A DNA stretch of 64,000 nt from NCBI GenBank assembly GCA_001596135.1, contig CP014773.1, positions 4,402,001 through 4,466,000 on the forward strand, read 5' to 3'. The position numbers and the translations under genes are program-made. The stretch is from Mucilaginibacter sp. PAMC 26640. Lineage in GTDB: Bacteria > Bacteroidota > Bacteroidia > Sphingobacteriales > Sphingobacteriaceae. The notes beneath the pieces were generated by a model that ran no database searches, was not told the DNA's origin, and saw only the letters and a program-made list of their open reading frames with translations. Within the stretch, counting starts at the first letter, position 1, and the number at the start of each line of letters is the position of its first letter. Positions 27,156 through 36,152 of this stretch are shown piece after piece.

Positions 27156-28160
27156 TTATGGCTGTCCAACACCGCCTGAAGCACCATACACCTGGCCGGT
27201 AGCAAAGCTGGCATCAGCTGCTGCTAATTGAACAAATATGGAAGCCAATTCCCCTGGCTGACCTGGCCTGCCGAACATTGTCCAGCTACCAAACATTTGT
27301 TGTTTCTCGGGCTGTGCACCGCCACTGATCTGTAAAGCCGTCCATACAGGTCCGGGAGCTACACCGTTCACTCTAATGCCCTTTGGACCCAATTGTTTAG
27401 CCAAAGATTTAACGTAATTCATAGTGGCTGCCTTAGTTTGCGCGTAAGCGTACAGATCCGGCGACGGATCGTAAGCTTGCTCAGACGTGGTACCAATAAT
27501 GGCCGATCCTGCAGGCAGATGTGGCAATGCTTCGCGGATGATCCAAAATGGCGCATAAATATTGGTTTTCATCGTAGCATCAAACTCTTCTGTCGTAACA
27601 TCGATTATAGAGTTTGTTGATTGCTGCCTGCCGGCGTTGTTAACAATAATATCTAAGCCACCGAGGCCGGCAATCGTTTTTTGTACTAATTGTTTACAAA
27701 AATCTTCACCGCGCAAATCACCGGGAATTGCGATAGCTTTACGCCCTTCTTTCCTGATCAGAGCGATCACTTCTTGTGCGTCTTGCTCTTCTGTAGGATA
27801 GTAATTGATGGCAACATCAGCACCTTCACGTGCATATGCTATAGCCGCTGCGCGACCTATGCCAGAATCTCCGCCAGTTATAAGGGCCTTGCGACCTGCT
27901 AAACGTCCCGAGCCTTTGTAGCTTGTTTCACCGCAATCAGGCACAGGATCCATTTTGCTTTGTAAACCCGGCCACGGCTGGGGTTGACTTCTAAATGGAG
28001 GTTTAGGATATTTACCTACAGGATCGTCAATTTTGACAGCACCGTTGCTGACAGTTGCGGCACTTGATGCAGCCAGTACAGGGGAAACGGCTGCAGCTGC
28101 GAACGTGGCGCCTAAACCGGCTACCACCTGGCGCCGGGTAATTTTATGATTATCATTCAT
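27156..28160 (-). CDS. SDR oxidoreductase with twin-arginine-like signal
   Basis: A 334-residue protein with a Tat-type N-terminus (KITRRQVVAGLG followed by an alanine-rich hydrophobic stretch to AVSPVLAAS) and a classical short-chain dehydrogenase domain: TGGDSGIGR (about 95-103) for NAD(P), NNAG, and catalytic YAYAQTK (Tyr-x3-Lys). Related YhdF/YghA-type aldehyde/alcohol reductases carry the PKPPFxxQPQxxPG prefix also seen here (about 52-65). I start at ATG 28160 so that the twin-arginine signal is N-terminal. Exported SDRs are uncommon because the cofactor must be loaded before export, which Tat allows. Confidence 0.88.
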   Translation of the reverse strand: MNDNHKITRRQVVAGLGATFAAAAVSPVLAASSAATVSNGAVKIDDPVGKYPKPPFRSQPQPWPGLQSKMDPVPDCGETSYKGSGRLAGRKALITGGDSGIGRAAAIAYAREGADVAINYYPTEEQDAQEVIALIRKEGRKAIAIPGDLRGEDFCKQLVQKTIAGLGGLDIIVNNAGRQQSTNSIIDVTTEEFDATMKTNIYAPFWIIREALPHLPAGSAIIGTTSEQAYDPSPDLYAYAQTKAATMNYVKSLAKQLGPKGIRVNGVAPGPVWTALQISGGAQPEKQQMFGSWTMFGRPGQPGELASIFVQLAAADASFATGQVYGASGGVGQP

Positions 28161-28501
28161 AGTGTTGTAGTGTTTGGAAATACAACCTTTCAAGCGGTCA
28201 ATAGTTTTCGGTTTTTACTTAATAGGATAATAAATTAATCCATTATATTTAAGTTTTTAACAATGCCAGCGTTAGCATATCCGCCCTCTACAAAAAACAG
28301 GCAATGATCGATTCACAAATTGTTATTTTTCAATCTTAACAGTGCTAAATTTAAATTCTATGAAAAGCTGCAGCTTGTTATTTTGTGATGGTTGCGATGA
28401 TGTACGCTAACTAGCCCGATAAACGAACGTTTTTAATAAAAAAGCCGCCCATATTACAGGGCGGCCTTCTACTAAACCAAACTTATGAAAACACTATTAA
28501 A
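28161..28501. other. Intergenic region between SDR and hsp20 genes
   Basis: 341 bases. It contains the hsp20 terminator at its right end. The left part is A/T-rich and would hold the SDR promoter on the minus strand; no certain promoter box could be assigned. Confidence 0.4.
28436..28465 (-). terminator. Intrinsic terminator of hsp20
   Basis: On the minus strand GCCGCCC, an 8-base loop and GGGCGGC (stem arms 28459-28465 and 28444-28450) are followed by TTTTTTATT. It lies about 37 bases after the hsp20 stop. Classic G+C stem plus U-tract. Confidence 0.85.
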
Positions 28502-28939
28502 TTACTTCACCGCTATTTCTCTTGATTGATATTTAGCTTCTTCTCTTTTAGCAACAATTAAGGTAAGTATCCCGTCTGTGTAGTCGGCCTCAATTTTTGC
28601 ATAGTCGGCGCTATCAGGCAACGTGAACGAGCGCACAAAAGAATTGTAGCTGTATTCGCGTTTGCTATATTTTTTTGTTTCCTGGTTATTTTCTGCCTTT
28701 TTTTCGGCAGATACACTCAAAACATCCTTATCTAACGCGATCTTAAAATCTTCTTTTTTAAGTCCGGGGATGGCTAATTCTATATGGAATTCATTATCGT
28801 TCTCTGCGATATTTACCGCAGGCACGCGGGCAACTAATCTGTCGCCAATAAATGAATCGTTTAATATAGAGTCGAACACATCATTAAAGAACGGGTTAGC
28901 ATTGCTTTTTAGTCCGTTGTTGAATTTTACTAATGTCAT
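28502..28939 (-). CDS. Small heat shock protein, Hsp20/alpha-crystallin family
   Basis: A 145-residue ATP-independent chaperone holding unfolded proteins. The alpha-crystallin domain spans about residues 38-135, with AIPGLKKEDFKI and the YNSFVRSFTLP/ DGILTLIV segments (A-x-x-x-G-x-L type motif), and a short C-terminal tail with REIAVK. It has an unusually good ribosome binding site for this phylum (see separate entry) and its own terminator, so it is a single strongly expressed stress gene. Confidence 0.92.
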   Translation of the reverse strand: MTLVKFNNGLKSNANPFFNDVFDSILNDSFIGDRLVARVPAVNIAENDNEFHIELAIPGLKKEDFKIALDKDVLSVSAEKKAENNQETKKYSKREYSYNSFVRSFTLPDSADYAKIEADYTDGILTLIVAKREEAKYQSREIAVK

Positions 28940-28947
28940 TTTTATAT

Positions 28948-28953
28948 CCTCCT
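28948..28953 (-). promoter_or_regulatory. Strong Shine-Dalgarno sequence of hsp20
   Basis: AGGAGG lies 8 bases before the ATG of hsp20. Most genes here have A-rich leaders without Shine-Dalgarno sequence, so this perfect site stands out. Confidence 0.7.
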
Positions 28954-29073
28954 GAGTTTTTGTTTTATTAACTTCGTAGATGATTAATCAACTGTTATAC
29001 CAATGGTTGAAATTCGATAAATGCACGACAGAATGTCTGCAAAAATAATAACCTACAGACAAAATGTATTTTT

Positions 29074-29520
29074 ATGGCTGAAAAATTAACAGATTACAAA
29101 TATAAAACCGACATAGCCATCCGTTTTTCGGATATTGATAGCGTAGGACATGTAAACAATGCCATATATCTCACCTATTTCGAAGTTGCCCGAATCAATT
29201 ATTTTAGGGAAGTAGCTGATTGGCATAACAAGGGTATAGGTTTTATTGTAGGGAGATCAGAGATCAACTATCTGAAGCCTGTAACTATCGATGATCAAAT
29301 TGTTTGCTACGTACGCGTCATTCGCATAGGTAACAGCAGCTTTGATATTATGCATGTGCTAGTCAAATTGACTGATAAGGGTGAAGAGATTTGCACCACC
29401 TGCAAAACAGTTTGTATCAGTTATGATTATGCCGCATCCAAATCAATTCCTATACCTAAAGAAGGCCGGCAAAAAATGATCGATTACGATGAGCCGAGGT
29501 TGATTTTGAACACTAATTAA
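29074..29520 (+). CDS. Acyl-CoA thioesterase, hotdog fold (4HBT)
   Basis: The 148-residue protein has the 4-hydroxybenzoyl-CoA thioesterase signature DIDSVGHVNNAIYLTYFEVA (catalytic acidic residue on the central helix region), then INYLKPV and a beta-rich core. It hydrolyses acyl-CoA or acyl-ACP; substrate unknown. Convergent with argS, separated by a long hairpin. Confidence 0.88.
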   Translation: MAEKLTDYKYKTDIAIRFSDIDSVGHVNNAIYLTYFEVARINYFREVADWHNKGIGFIVGRSEINYLKPVTIDDQIVCYVRVIRIGNSSFDIMHVLVKLTDKGEEICTTCKTVCISYDYAASKSIPIPKEGRQKMIDYDEPRLILNTN

Positions 29521-29535
29521 GTGATGTGCATATTG

Positions 29536-29569
29536 CAGATGTGCAGATGTAAGATCATCTGCACATCTG
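29536..29569. repeat. Perfect 14-bp inverted repeat between convergent genes
   Basis: CAGATGTGCAGATG pairs with CATCTGCACATCTG around a 6-base loop. Each arm is itself an imperfect tandem of CAGATG. There is no T-tract on either strand, so it is either a factor-independent stabiliser or an intergenic repeat element. Confidence 0.6.
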
Positions 29570-29595
29570 TAATTCGCACACCCGCGCATGGTGTA

Positions 29596-31365
29596 TTACA
29601 TTCTCTCCGGAACTTCAATACCCAATAAAGTCATACCGGTCTTGATAATTTTTGCAGCTGATGCAGATAGTTGTAGTCTTAATTGCTTCAGATTTTCGGA
29701 TTCTGCCTGCATAATCGGGCTCTCATGATAAAATTTATTGTACAGCTTAGCCAATTCGTAAACGTAGTTGGCAACTAGTGCCGGGCTGTGAGCTAGGGCC
29801 GCCTCCTGAATTACTTGCGGGAACTTTGATAACAGCACGATCAAGTCGCGCTCTGAGGCGCCTAAATCGGTAATATCTGCAGATCTTCTTACTTCATCAT
29901 AACCTGCTTTACTCAGCACTGATTTGATCCTGGCATGTGTATACTGAATGAACGGCCCGGTATGCCCCTGGAAATCTACTGATTCACTAGGATCAAACAA
30001 CAGGCGTTTTTTAGGATCAACTTTTAACAGGAAGTATTTTAACGCGCCCATACCTATTGTATGATAAAGCTTGCTCTTGTCCTCATCGCTAAAACTATCC
30101 ACCTTACCCATGGCTTCAGTTGTTGCTGCAGCAGTTTTGAACATTTCCGCCATCAGGTCGTCGGCATCCACAACCGTACCCTCACGCGATTTCATTTTGC
30201 CGGATGGCAGATCCACCATGCCGTAGGATAAGTGATACAAACCCCTCGCCCATTCTTTTCCGAGTTTTTGAAGGATAAGGAATAGTACTTTAAAGTGGTA
30301 ATCCTGTTCATTGCCAACAACGTAAATCGACTCATCCATTTTAAAGTCGTCGTATTTCAGCTGTGCGGTGCCAATATCCTGGGTAATGTAAACCGAAGTA
30401 CCATCCGCCCGGAGCACCAATTTCTGGTCGAGGCCATCTTCTGTCAGGTCAATCCAAACTGAGCCGTCTTCCTTTTTAAAAAACACGCCTTTGGCAATGC
30501 CTTCCTCTATAATATCTTTGCCTAATAAATAGGTATTGCTTTCGTAATAATATTTGTCAAACTCAACGCCAAGGGTTTTGTAGGTTTCTGCAAAGCCAGC
30601 GTAAACCCAACCATTCATGGTTTTCCACAGGCTGATCGTTTCCTCGTCGCCCGCTTCCCATTTTTGAAGCATTTCCTGGGCCTTTTTTATCAGTGGTGCA
30701 TTCTTTTTAGCTTCATCTTCCGTTTGGCCTTCTTCAACCAGTTCCTGTATCTGTTGCTTGTAAGCCTTATCAAACCAAACGTAATACTTGCCTGCGAGGT
30801 GATCCCCTTTTAAGCCGGAACTTTCAGGTGTTTTGCCATTTCCAAACTCCTGCCAGGCCAGCATACTTTTGCAGATGTGGATTCCCCGGTCGTTCACCAG
30901 GTTAGCCATTGTAACTTGGTAACCCGCCGCTTGCAGTATCCTTGACACTGAGAACCCCAAAAGATTATTACGGATGTGACCCAGATGTAAAGGTTTGTTG
31001 GTATTTGGCGATGAATATTCTACCATCACCTTTTTACCATTTGGCTTTGCTATAGCAAAATCATCTGCAAGGATCTCTTCACTCAATTTGGCCAGCCAAA
31101 AACTATCAGCAAATGAAATATTCAAGAATCCTTTAATCACGTTAAATGCACTGATCTCGGCTACCTCCTTTTGAAGGTATTCACCAATTTCGATACCGGT
31201 TTGCTCCGGACCTTTGCGCGACATTTTGGTATATGGAAAGGTTACCACGGTAACCTGGCCTTCAAATTCTTTACGGGTTTCCTGCAAGTTTATGTCCTTG
31301 ACAGCGATATCTGTTTGGTACAGATCTTTAATGGCTTTAACAACAGCCTCAATAATAAAATCCAT
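29596..31365 (-). CDS. argS: Arginyl-tRNA synthetase
   Basis: ArgRS charges tRNA-Arg. The 589-residue class I enzyme has the HIGH-type motif in NTNKPLHLGHIRNNLLG (HLGH), the KMSKS-like site in GKMKSREGTVV (KMKSR), typical of this enzyme group, and the C-terminal DALR anticodon-binding domain (FIQYTHARIKSVL onward). N-terminal Arg_tRNA_synt_N region is present. Length is normal. Confidence 0.95.
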   Translation of the reverse strand: MDFIIEAVVKAIKDLYQTDIAVKDINLQETRKEFEGQVTVVTFPYTKMSRKGPEQTGIEIGEYLQKEVAEISAFNVIKGFLNISFADSFWLAKLSEEILADDFAIAKPNGKKVMVEYSSPNTNKPLHLGHIRNNLLGFSVSRILQAAGYQVTMANLVNDRGIHICKSMLAWQEFGNGKTPESSGLKGDHLAGKYYVWFDKAYKQQIQELVEEGQTEDEAKKNAPLIKKAQEMLQKWEAGDEETISLWKTMNGWVYAGFAETYKTLGVEFDKYYYESNTYLLGKDIIEEGIAKGVFFKKEDGSVWIDLTEDGLDQKLVLRADGTSVYITQDIGTAQLKYDDFKMDESIYVVGNEQDYHFKVLFLILQKLGKEWARGLYHLSYGMVDLPSGKMKSREGTVVDADDLMAEMFKTAAATTEAMGKVDSFSDEDKSKLYHTIGMGALKYFLLKVDPKKRLLFDPSESVDFQGHTGPFIQYTHARIKSVLSKAGYDEVRRSADITDLGASERDLIVLLSKFPQVIQEAALAHSPALVANYVYELAKLYNKFYHESPIMQAESENLKQLRLQLSASAAKIIKTGMTLLGIEVPERM

Positions 31366-31496
31366 CGGACAAAATTAATAATTAGTTGATGGTAAATGCT
31401 GTATTCAGCTTTAAAATATGAGGCGGTGAAGAACCGATCATTATCGACCGCTTTAATTACCGAAAATCCAGGTCGACAGATAGTGATCTGGACGCT

Positions 31497-32240
31497 TTAC
31501 AGCGCCTTGATATAATCTAAAAATAAGTATAACGCTTTTTTCTTATCCTCCGTCAGGTCAAAATCAAGGCGGTGCATCAGGTAATCCTCCAAATCAAAAT
31601 CGGCGCGCTGTGGCAGTTCTTTCAACAGGTCTTTACGATGAGCCAGCCCAAATTGGAGCGCCTTATCAAACTCTTTTATAAACTCCCCGGGAATTGGCTT
31701 ATTGGCTATCCATGCGGCAAATACAAATGGAAGGCCTGTAAACTTCTGCCACTCTTCAGAAAGATCATAAACAAACTCATAGTTGCCGGTTTTTCCAAAG
31801 GTACGGTCGCCTATTTGTACAAAGGCCATATCCTGATCCGTTGATACTCCGTAGTCTGCCGCATCTCTGATTAATTCAGGCTGAACCTGCCAGTAGTTTT
31901 TGAGCAGTACCCGGGCAAGGTTATTGGAAGAGCGGGACTGCGGATCCAACTGAATCTTTTTAGCATTCCTGATATCGCAATTACTAAATATAAATACAGA
32001 ATTTACTGCACCCACTGCACCTATGCAATAAGCAGAAACGATTTCCCACTGTGGTAAACTTAGCGCGGCGGCCACCGGGATAAGGCCAATATCAGCTTTG
32101 TCATCTATTAATTTTTGGGCACAGTCGGATGGCATATCCAGGCTCAGCTCTATTTGATCCATAATAGCCGAGTGCTGCAATCCGTATAAAAAAGGTTTTG
32201 TGTTGGTATAACTAACCGCGGATATTCTGATCTTTTTCAC
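31497..32240 (-). CDS. mqnA: Chorismate dehydratase of futalosine menaquinone pathway
   Basis: MqnA makes 3-enolpyruvyl-benzoate from chorismate, the first step of the futalosine route to menaquinone. The 247-residue protein has the periplasmic-binding-like fold of MqnA/MqnD: opening ISAVSYTNTKPFLYGL, ADIGLIPVAAAL, and LDPQSRSSNNLARVLL segments. The start overlaps the end of the upstream phosphatase gene by 29 bases. MqnE is two genes upstream on the same strand. MqnD would have a different opening (histidine-containing) pattern, so MqnA fits better. Confidence 0.85.
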   Translation of the reverse strand: MKKIRISAVSYTNTKPFLYGLQHSAIMDQIELSLDMPSDCAQKLIDDKADIGLIPVAAALSLPQWEIVSAYCIGAVGAVNSVFIFSNCDIRNAKKIQLDPQSRSSNNLARVLLKNYWQVQPELIRDAADYGVSTDQDMAFVQIGDRTFGKTGNYEFVYDLSEEWQKFTGLPFVFAAWIANKPIPGEFIKEFDKALQFGLAHRKDLLKELPQRADFDLEDYLMHRLDFDLTEDKKKALYLFLDYIKAL

Positions 32241-32868
32241 TTATCTCTTCTGGTGTTTTGAGGTGGACGGCGTTGTTGAATTCAACGATCTGGTACCGGC
32301 TGCCATCATAAATTAATTTATACAGCACCAGATTTTGATGCGGAAAGGTGTCCATCTCAGTAAGCGGCACACCGGTAAGTATACATAGTAAAAGGCGCAT
32401 AGCTCGGCCATGCATGCAAATGAGCACCGTTTTTTCCTCTGGGTGACTCATTATGATTTCCATTGCTTCCAGCTGGCGTATCTTCACTTCATTAGGGCTT
32501 TCACCCCCTTCAAATTTAACGTCAAGCTTGCCGGATACCCAGTCACGCATTACATGTAAAAACTCAGCCTTAAGCTCCGGAGATGATGCTTGCCCTTCAT
32601 GTATTCCCCAGGCAAGTTCATCCAGCCCGGCCAGTTTTTCATAAGCAATTCCTGAATCAATAAATGGCTGAATACTTTGCTGTGTACGTTTTAATTCAGA
32701 TATGTAAATTTTATCAAAAGGCACATTTTTATAGGCTGTATAAAACTGCTGCGCCTGGTGGCGGCCTTCATCATTCAGATCAGAATCTCGGCCGCGCCCC
32801 TGTACAATACCAAGTTTATTAAGATCTGTTTGGCCGTGGCGTACGATGTATAATGTCTTTTCTATCAT
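32212..32868 (-). CDS. Histidine phosphatase family protein
   Basis: 218 residues of the cytoplasmic phosphoglycerate mutase-like branch: YIVRHGQTDLN (catalytic His in RHG), GLDELAWGIHEGQ, and ICMHGRAMRLLL with the second histidine. It sits between mqnE and mqnA, overlapping mqnA by 29 bases. No phosphatase step is known in the futalosine route, so its substrate is open. I start at ATG 32868 (frame open 11 codons further). Confidence 0.85.
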   Translation of the reverse strand: MIEKTLYIVRHGQTDLNKLGIVQGRGRDSDLNDEGRHQAQQFYTAYKNVPFDKIYISELKRTQQSIQPFIDSGIAYEKLAGLDELAWGIHEGQASSPELKAEFLHVMRDWVSGKLDVKFEGGESPNEVKIRQLEAMEIIMSHPEEKTVLICMHGRAMRLLLCILTGVPLTEMDTFPHQNLVLYKLIYDGSRYQIVEFNNAVHLKTPEEISEKDQNIRG

Positions 32869-32950
32869 TGTTTTGCAGACAGCTAAAAGCGCAAGGCTCA
32901 AAGCGATATAAGGGCCTCAGGCTGTTTGCCTTTGGCGTTAAGCATTACCG

Positions 32951-34144
32951 CTAATTTATAACAGGCAATTTATAGTACTTCGGTTTTTCTTCTTCTGGAA
33001 ATTGATACACGCTGTAATCCGTAACTACATTGTAGAGCGTATCGCGTTCAACAGGGTGACGTCCCGCATGCTTGATCAGGTCAACCAATTGCTTTGTGCT
33101 CATGCCCGGGTGCTGTTCTTCCGCACCGGCCATAGAATAAATCTTGGTGGTATCATCCAGCGTACCATCGATATCATCCACACCAAAATTAAGTGATAAT
33201 TGCGCCGTAGTGCGGCTAATCATTGCCCAATAAGCCTTAATGTGATCGAAGTTATCCAGGTAGATCCTGGCAATAGCATAGTTCCGGAGATCCTCTACCA
33301 CGGTTGATTCCGGCACGTTGCTCATCTGGTTATCCTGGTTACGGAACTTAAGCGGAATAAATGTTTGAAAACCACCCGTACGATCCTGCAATTCACGCAG
33401 CCTTTCCATATGGTCAACCCGGTGCCAATATTTTTCGATATGGCCATAAAGCATTGTAGCGTTGGAACGCATGCCTATTTTATGCCACTCTTCATGAATA
33501 GCCAGCCATTGCTCCGCATTGCATTTGTCTTTTGCTATAAGGTCGCGCACTTCGGGATGGAAGATCTCGGCACCGCCGCCCGGCATAGATTGCAGCCCGG
33601 CATCCTTCATCAGCTGCATACCGGTGGCATAGTCGATCTTGGCCTTTTTAAAAATATAGTGGTACTCAACAGGCGTTAAAGCCTTAACATGCAGGTCCGG
33701 GCGATGTTGTTTAATCCTCGTAAACAGTTCCGAATAAAAGGCTACATCATACTGCGGCAAAACACCGCCCACAATGTGCACTTCGGTAACGGGTTGGTCA
33801 TCATACTTTCTTACGATATCCAGCATCTCCTCCATCGTATACTCCCAGCCTTCAGCCTTTTGCTTGATCAAACGGGAATAGGAGCAGAATTTACAATCGT
33901 AAACACAAAGGTTGGTTGGCTCGATATGAAAGTTACGGTTAAAATAAGTTTTATCTCCGTGTTTTTGCTCGCGAATATAGTTGGCCAGTATACCTAAATA
34001 ACCCAATTCAGCCTTTTCATAAAGCAAAACGCCGTCATCAAAAGTAATACGCTGGTTATGGAGCACCTTTTGGGCTATGGCTTTAAGCTCAGGTAAAAGC
34101 TGCGGATTATTTAATAGTACCCCGAAATTTTCTGATACTTCCAT
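32951..34144 (-). CDS. mqnE: Aminofutalosine synthase, radical SAM
   Basis: MqnE joins 3-enolpyruvyl-benzoate with the adenosyl part of SAM to form aminofutalosine. The 397-residue enzyme has the radical SAM cluster motif in CVYDCKFCSYSR (CX3CX2C), then VHIVGGVLPQ, a PGGGAEIF block and the TMLYGHIE segment of the MqnE/MqnC/CofH family. The CSYSR variant fits the MqnE group. First gene of the mqnE-phosphatase-mqnA unit; start 34144 is the ATG after seven non-conserved codons. MqnC is the alternative reading. Confidence 0.85.
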   Translation of the reverse strand: MEVSENFGVLLNNPQLLPELKAIAQKVLHNQRITFDDGVLLYEKAELGYLGILANYIREQKHGDKTYFNRNFHIEPTNLCVYDCKFCSYSRLIKQKAEGWEYTMEEMLDIVRKYDDQPVTEVHIVGGVLPQYDVAFYSELFTRIKQHRPDLHVKALTPVEYHYIFKKAKIDYATGMQLMKDAGLQSMPGGGAEIFHPEVRDLIAKDKCNAEQWLAIHEEWHKIGMRSNATMLYGHIEKYWHRVDHMERLRELQDRTGGFQTFIPLKFRNQDNQMSNVPESTVVEDLRNYAIARIYLDNFDHIKAYWAMISRTTAQLSLNFGVDDIDGTLDDTTKIYSMAGAEEQHPGMSTKQLVDLIKHAGRHPVERDTLYNVVTDYSVYQFPEEEKPKYYKLPVIN

Positions 34145-34323
34145 GTACAAAAATAGTTTAGGCAAAGGTAATAAAATACAACTGTTTTATACGTGAGGCG
34201 TGTTCACGCCTATGTTTAAACACCTAATATGACGATGGATTTACAGAGTGAGATATTTGCGAATGGCTAATATATAAGGTTGTATTGCGATGATGATCTA
34301 TCAATTTTGCGGGAGCTGCATTA

Positions 34324-34848
34324 CTATTTAATTTCTTTCACAAATACCTTTATATCCTTAATTCTGATCCCGTTAAAGCAATCATCCTGGCAGCCTTTTT
34401 CTACCGATCCGGCAGATGTAATAAGGCCCAGGTCATCAACCGTGAAGTAAACATCGTTCTTATTTGCGTCAACGTTCAGCCAAACATTTTTCGCCTGCTG
34501 ATAAATATCGTCCAGTGTAAAAAAGTAACTTGCGTTGCCGTGGGTATTCAGCGTATTTCCGCTTTCTTCCCAAGATGCAATAACCACTAAACTATCTGTT
34601 CCTGGCTTAAAATTGCGGGCTACGAAATCGCGGCTTGTTATCCGGCCGTTTTGTACGGTTATTTTGGATTCGGAATAGTAACCAAATACCGAGCCGCCAT
34701 AGGTAACGTAACTGTAGGAATTATTAACTGATTTTCTAAAGAGCTGCCAGGCAGAATAGCTCTTATCGTAATCGGTAGTAACCGCTTCTTTTTTACATGC
34801 AGATAAGGTGGTGATCACTAAAAGAGCAAGGCAGGCTTTGTATTTCAT
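34324..34848 (-). CDS. Hypothetical lipoprotein
   Basis: 174 residues with a lipobox (ITTLSAC at residues 12-18) then a lysine/glutamate-rich spacer. The mature domain has many aromatics and ends with a KGCQDDCFNGIRI segment whose two cysteines could form a disulfide. The WLNVDANKNDVYFTVDDLGLI pattern resembles DUF6174-type small lipoproteins. Function unknown. Confidence 0.65.
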   Translation of the reverse strand: MKYKACLALLVITTLSACKKEAVTTDYDKSYSAWQLFRKSVNNSYSYVTYGGSVFGYYSESKITVQNGRITSRDFVARNFKPGTDSLVVIASWEESGNTLNTHGNASYFFTLDDIYQQAKNVWLNVDANKNDVYFTVDDLGLITSAGSVEKGCQDDCFNGIRIKDIKVFVKEIK

Positions 34849-34949
34849 GTTTTATGGCTTGGTTTTATGATAATACGAACGCCTTTTCCATTACGCTACA
34901 GCGAATGCCAAATATTTACATTTATTTTGAATGCGTAACTTACACCCCA

Positions 34950-36065
34950 ATGAAAATAGAAACTATCGCTATCCACGCCGGAAATCATATTGACGAAACC
35001 TCAAAAGCGGTTGTGCAGCCTATTGTAACATCCACCACTTTTCAGCGTGCCGAAGATGGCGGGTATCCCGGTGGCCACATTTATAGCAGAGCGTCCAACC
35101 CCAATCGCGCTTTATTAGAAAACGTGATTGCCAAACTGGAGGGCGGTGCAGAAGCAGCGGCTTTTTCGTCGGGAAATGCGGCAGGCATGTCAGTTTTTCA
35201 ATCGCTGGAACCGGGTACGCATATCATCGCGCCGGACGATATGTATCATGGCCTGAGAAACCAGCTTAAGCAGCTGTTTGCAGGTATTCTGGAATTTGAT
35301 TTTGTTGATGTAAATGATAGCGAAGTGCTGAAAGCCCATATTAGGCCAAACACCGGATTGATCTGGCTGGAAACACCATCAAACCCTCTCTTAAAGGTCA
35401 CCGATATCAAAATGGTTGTTGCAATTGCGAAATTTAAAAACATAAGAGTGGTTTGCGACAATACCTTCGCTACGCCCCTTTGCCAGCAACCTTTGGCCTT
35501 AGGCGTTGACATAGTAATGCATTCCACTACTAAATATTTTGGCGGCCACAGCGATTTGATGGGCGGAGCGCTGATAACCGGAATCACTAACGACTGGTGG
35601 ACTAAGATCCGAACGGTGCAGACTATGGGTGGCGCCATTCCTTCGCCTACCGATTGCTATCATCTCACAAGAAGCATTAAAACTCTCCCATACCGCATGC
35701 GCGGACACGTGCGCAATGCACAATTACTGGCGGAATACCTAGAAAATCACGATAAAGTAGAACGCGTGCTGTATCCGGGCCTGCAGTCGCACCCGCAGTA
35801 CGAAATTGCCAAAGCGCAAATGACCGGTTTTGGGGCGGTATTGTCTTTCCTGCTGAAAGATGGGGAAACCGAAGCCAAACGGGTAGTGAATGCGCTTGAG
35901 CTTTTTACCCAGGCAACCAGCCTTGGCGGCGTAGAAAGTTTAATAGAACACCGTGCATCTGTTGAAGGGCCGGATACAAAAACACCTTTTAATTTATTGC
36001 GGGTTTCTGTTGGGTTGGAGCATATAGACGATTTAATTGCGGATTTGGAGCAGGCGCTGGGATAA
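34950..36065 (+). CDS. Cystathionine gamma-synthase/gamma-lyase family PLP enzyme
   Basis: A 371-residue enzyme of the Cys/Met metabolism PLP family. PLP lysine in STTKYFGGHSD, PLP-phosphate region around SSGNAAGMSVFQ, cofactor-binding DNTFATP, and the C-terminal SLGGVESLIEHRA motif. The starting ATG at 34950 gives the usual MKIETIAIHAG opening; 32 further codons upstream from a different ATG are not conserved-looking. It may make cystathionine (from O-acetyl-homoserine) or split it; sequence alone does not decide. It is just upstream of the metY-metX-hom unit but before its riboswitch, so it is not under that control. Confidence 0.87.
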   Translation: MKIETIAIHAGNHIDETSKAVVQPIVTSTTFQRAEDGGYPGGHIYSRASNPNRALLENVIAKLEGGAEAAAFSSGNAAGMSVFQSLEPGTHIIAPDDMYHGLRNQLKQLFAGILEFDFVDVNDSEVLKAHIRPNTGLIWLETPSNPLLKVTDIKMVVAIAKFKNIRVVCDNTFATPLCQQPLALGVDIVMHSTTKYFGGHSDLMGGALITGITNDWWTKIRTVQTMGGAIPSPTDCYHLTRSIKTLPYRMRGHVRNAQLLAEYLENHDKVERVLYPGLQSHPQYEIAKAQMTGFGAVLSFLLKDGETEAKRVVNALELFTQATSLGGVESLIEHRASVEGPDTKTPFNLLRVSVGLEHIDDLIADLEQALG

Positions 36066-36152
36066 AAAAAGTTTTAAACCCCTAACGATACAATGCCCAG
36101 CGCAGTTTAGATAAGTTAATGAAACTACGACAGTAGTACCCATTTCCAATTA

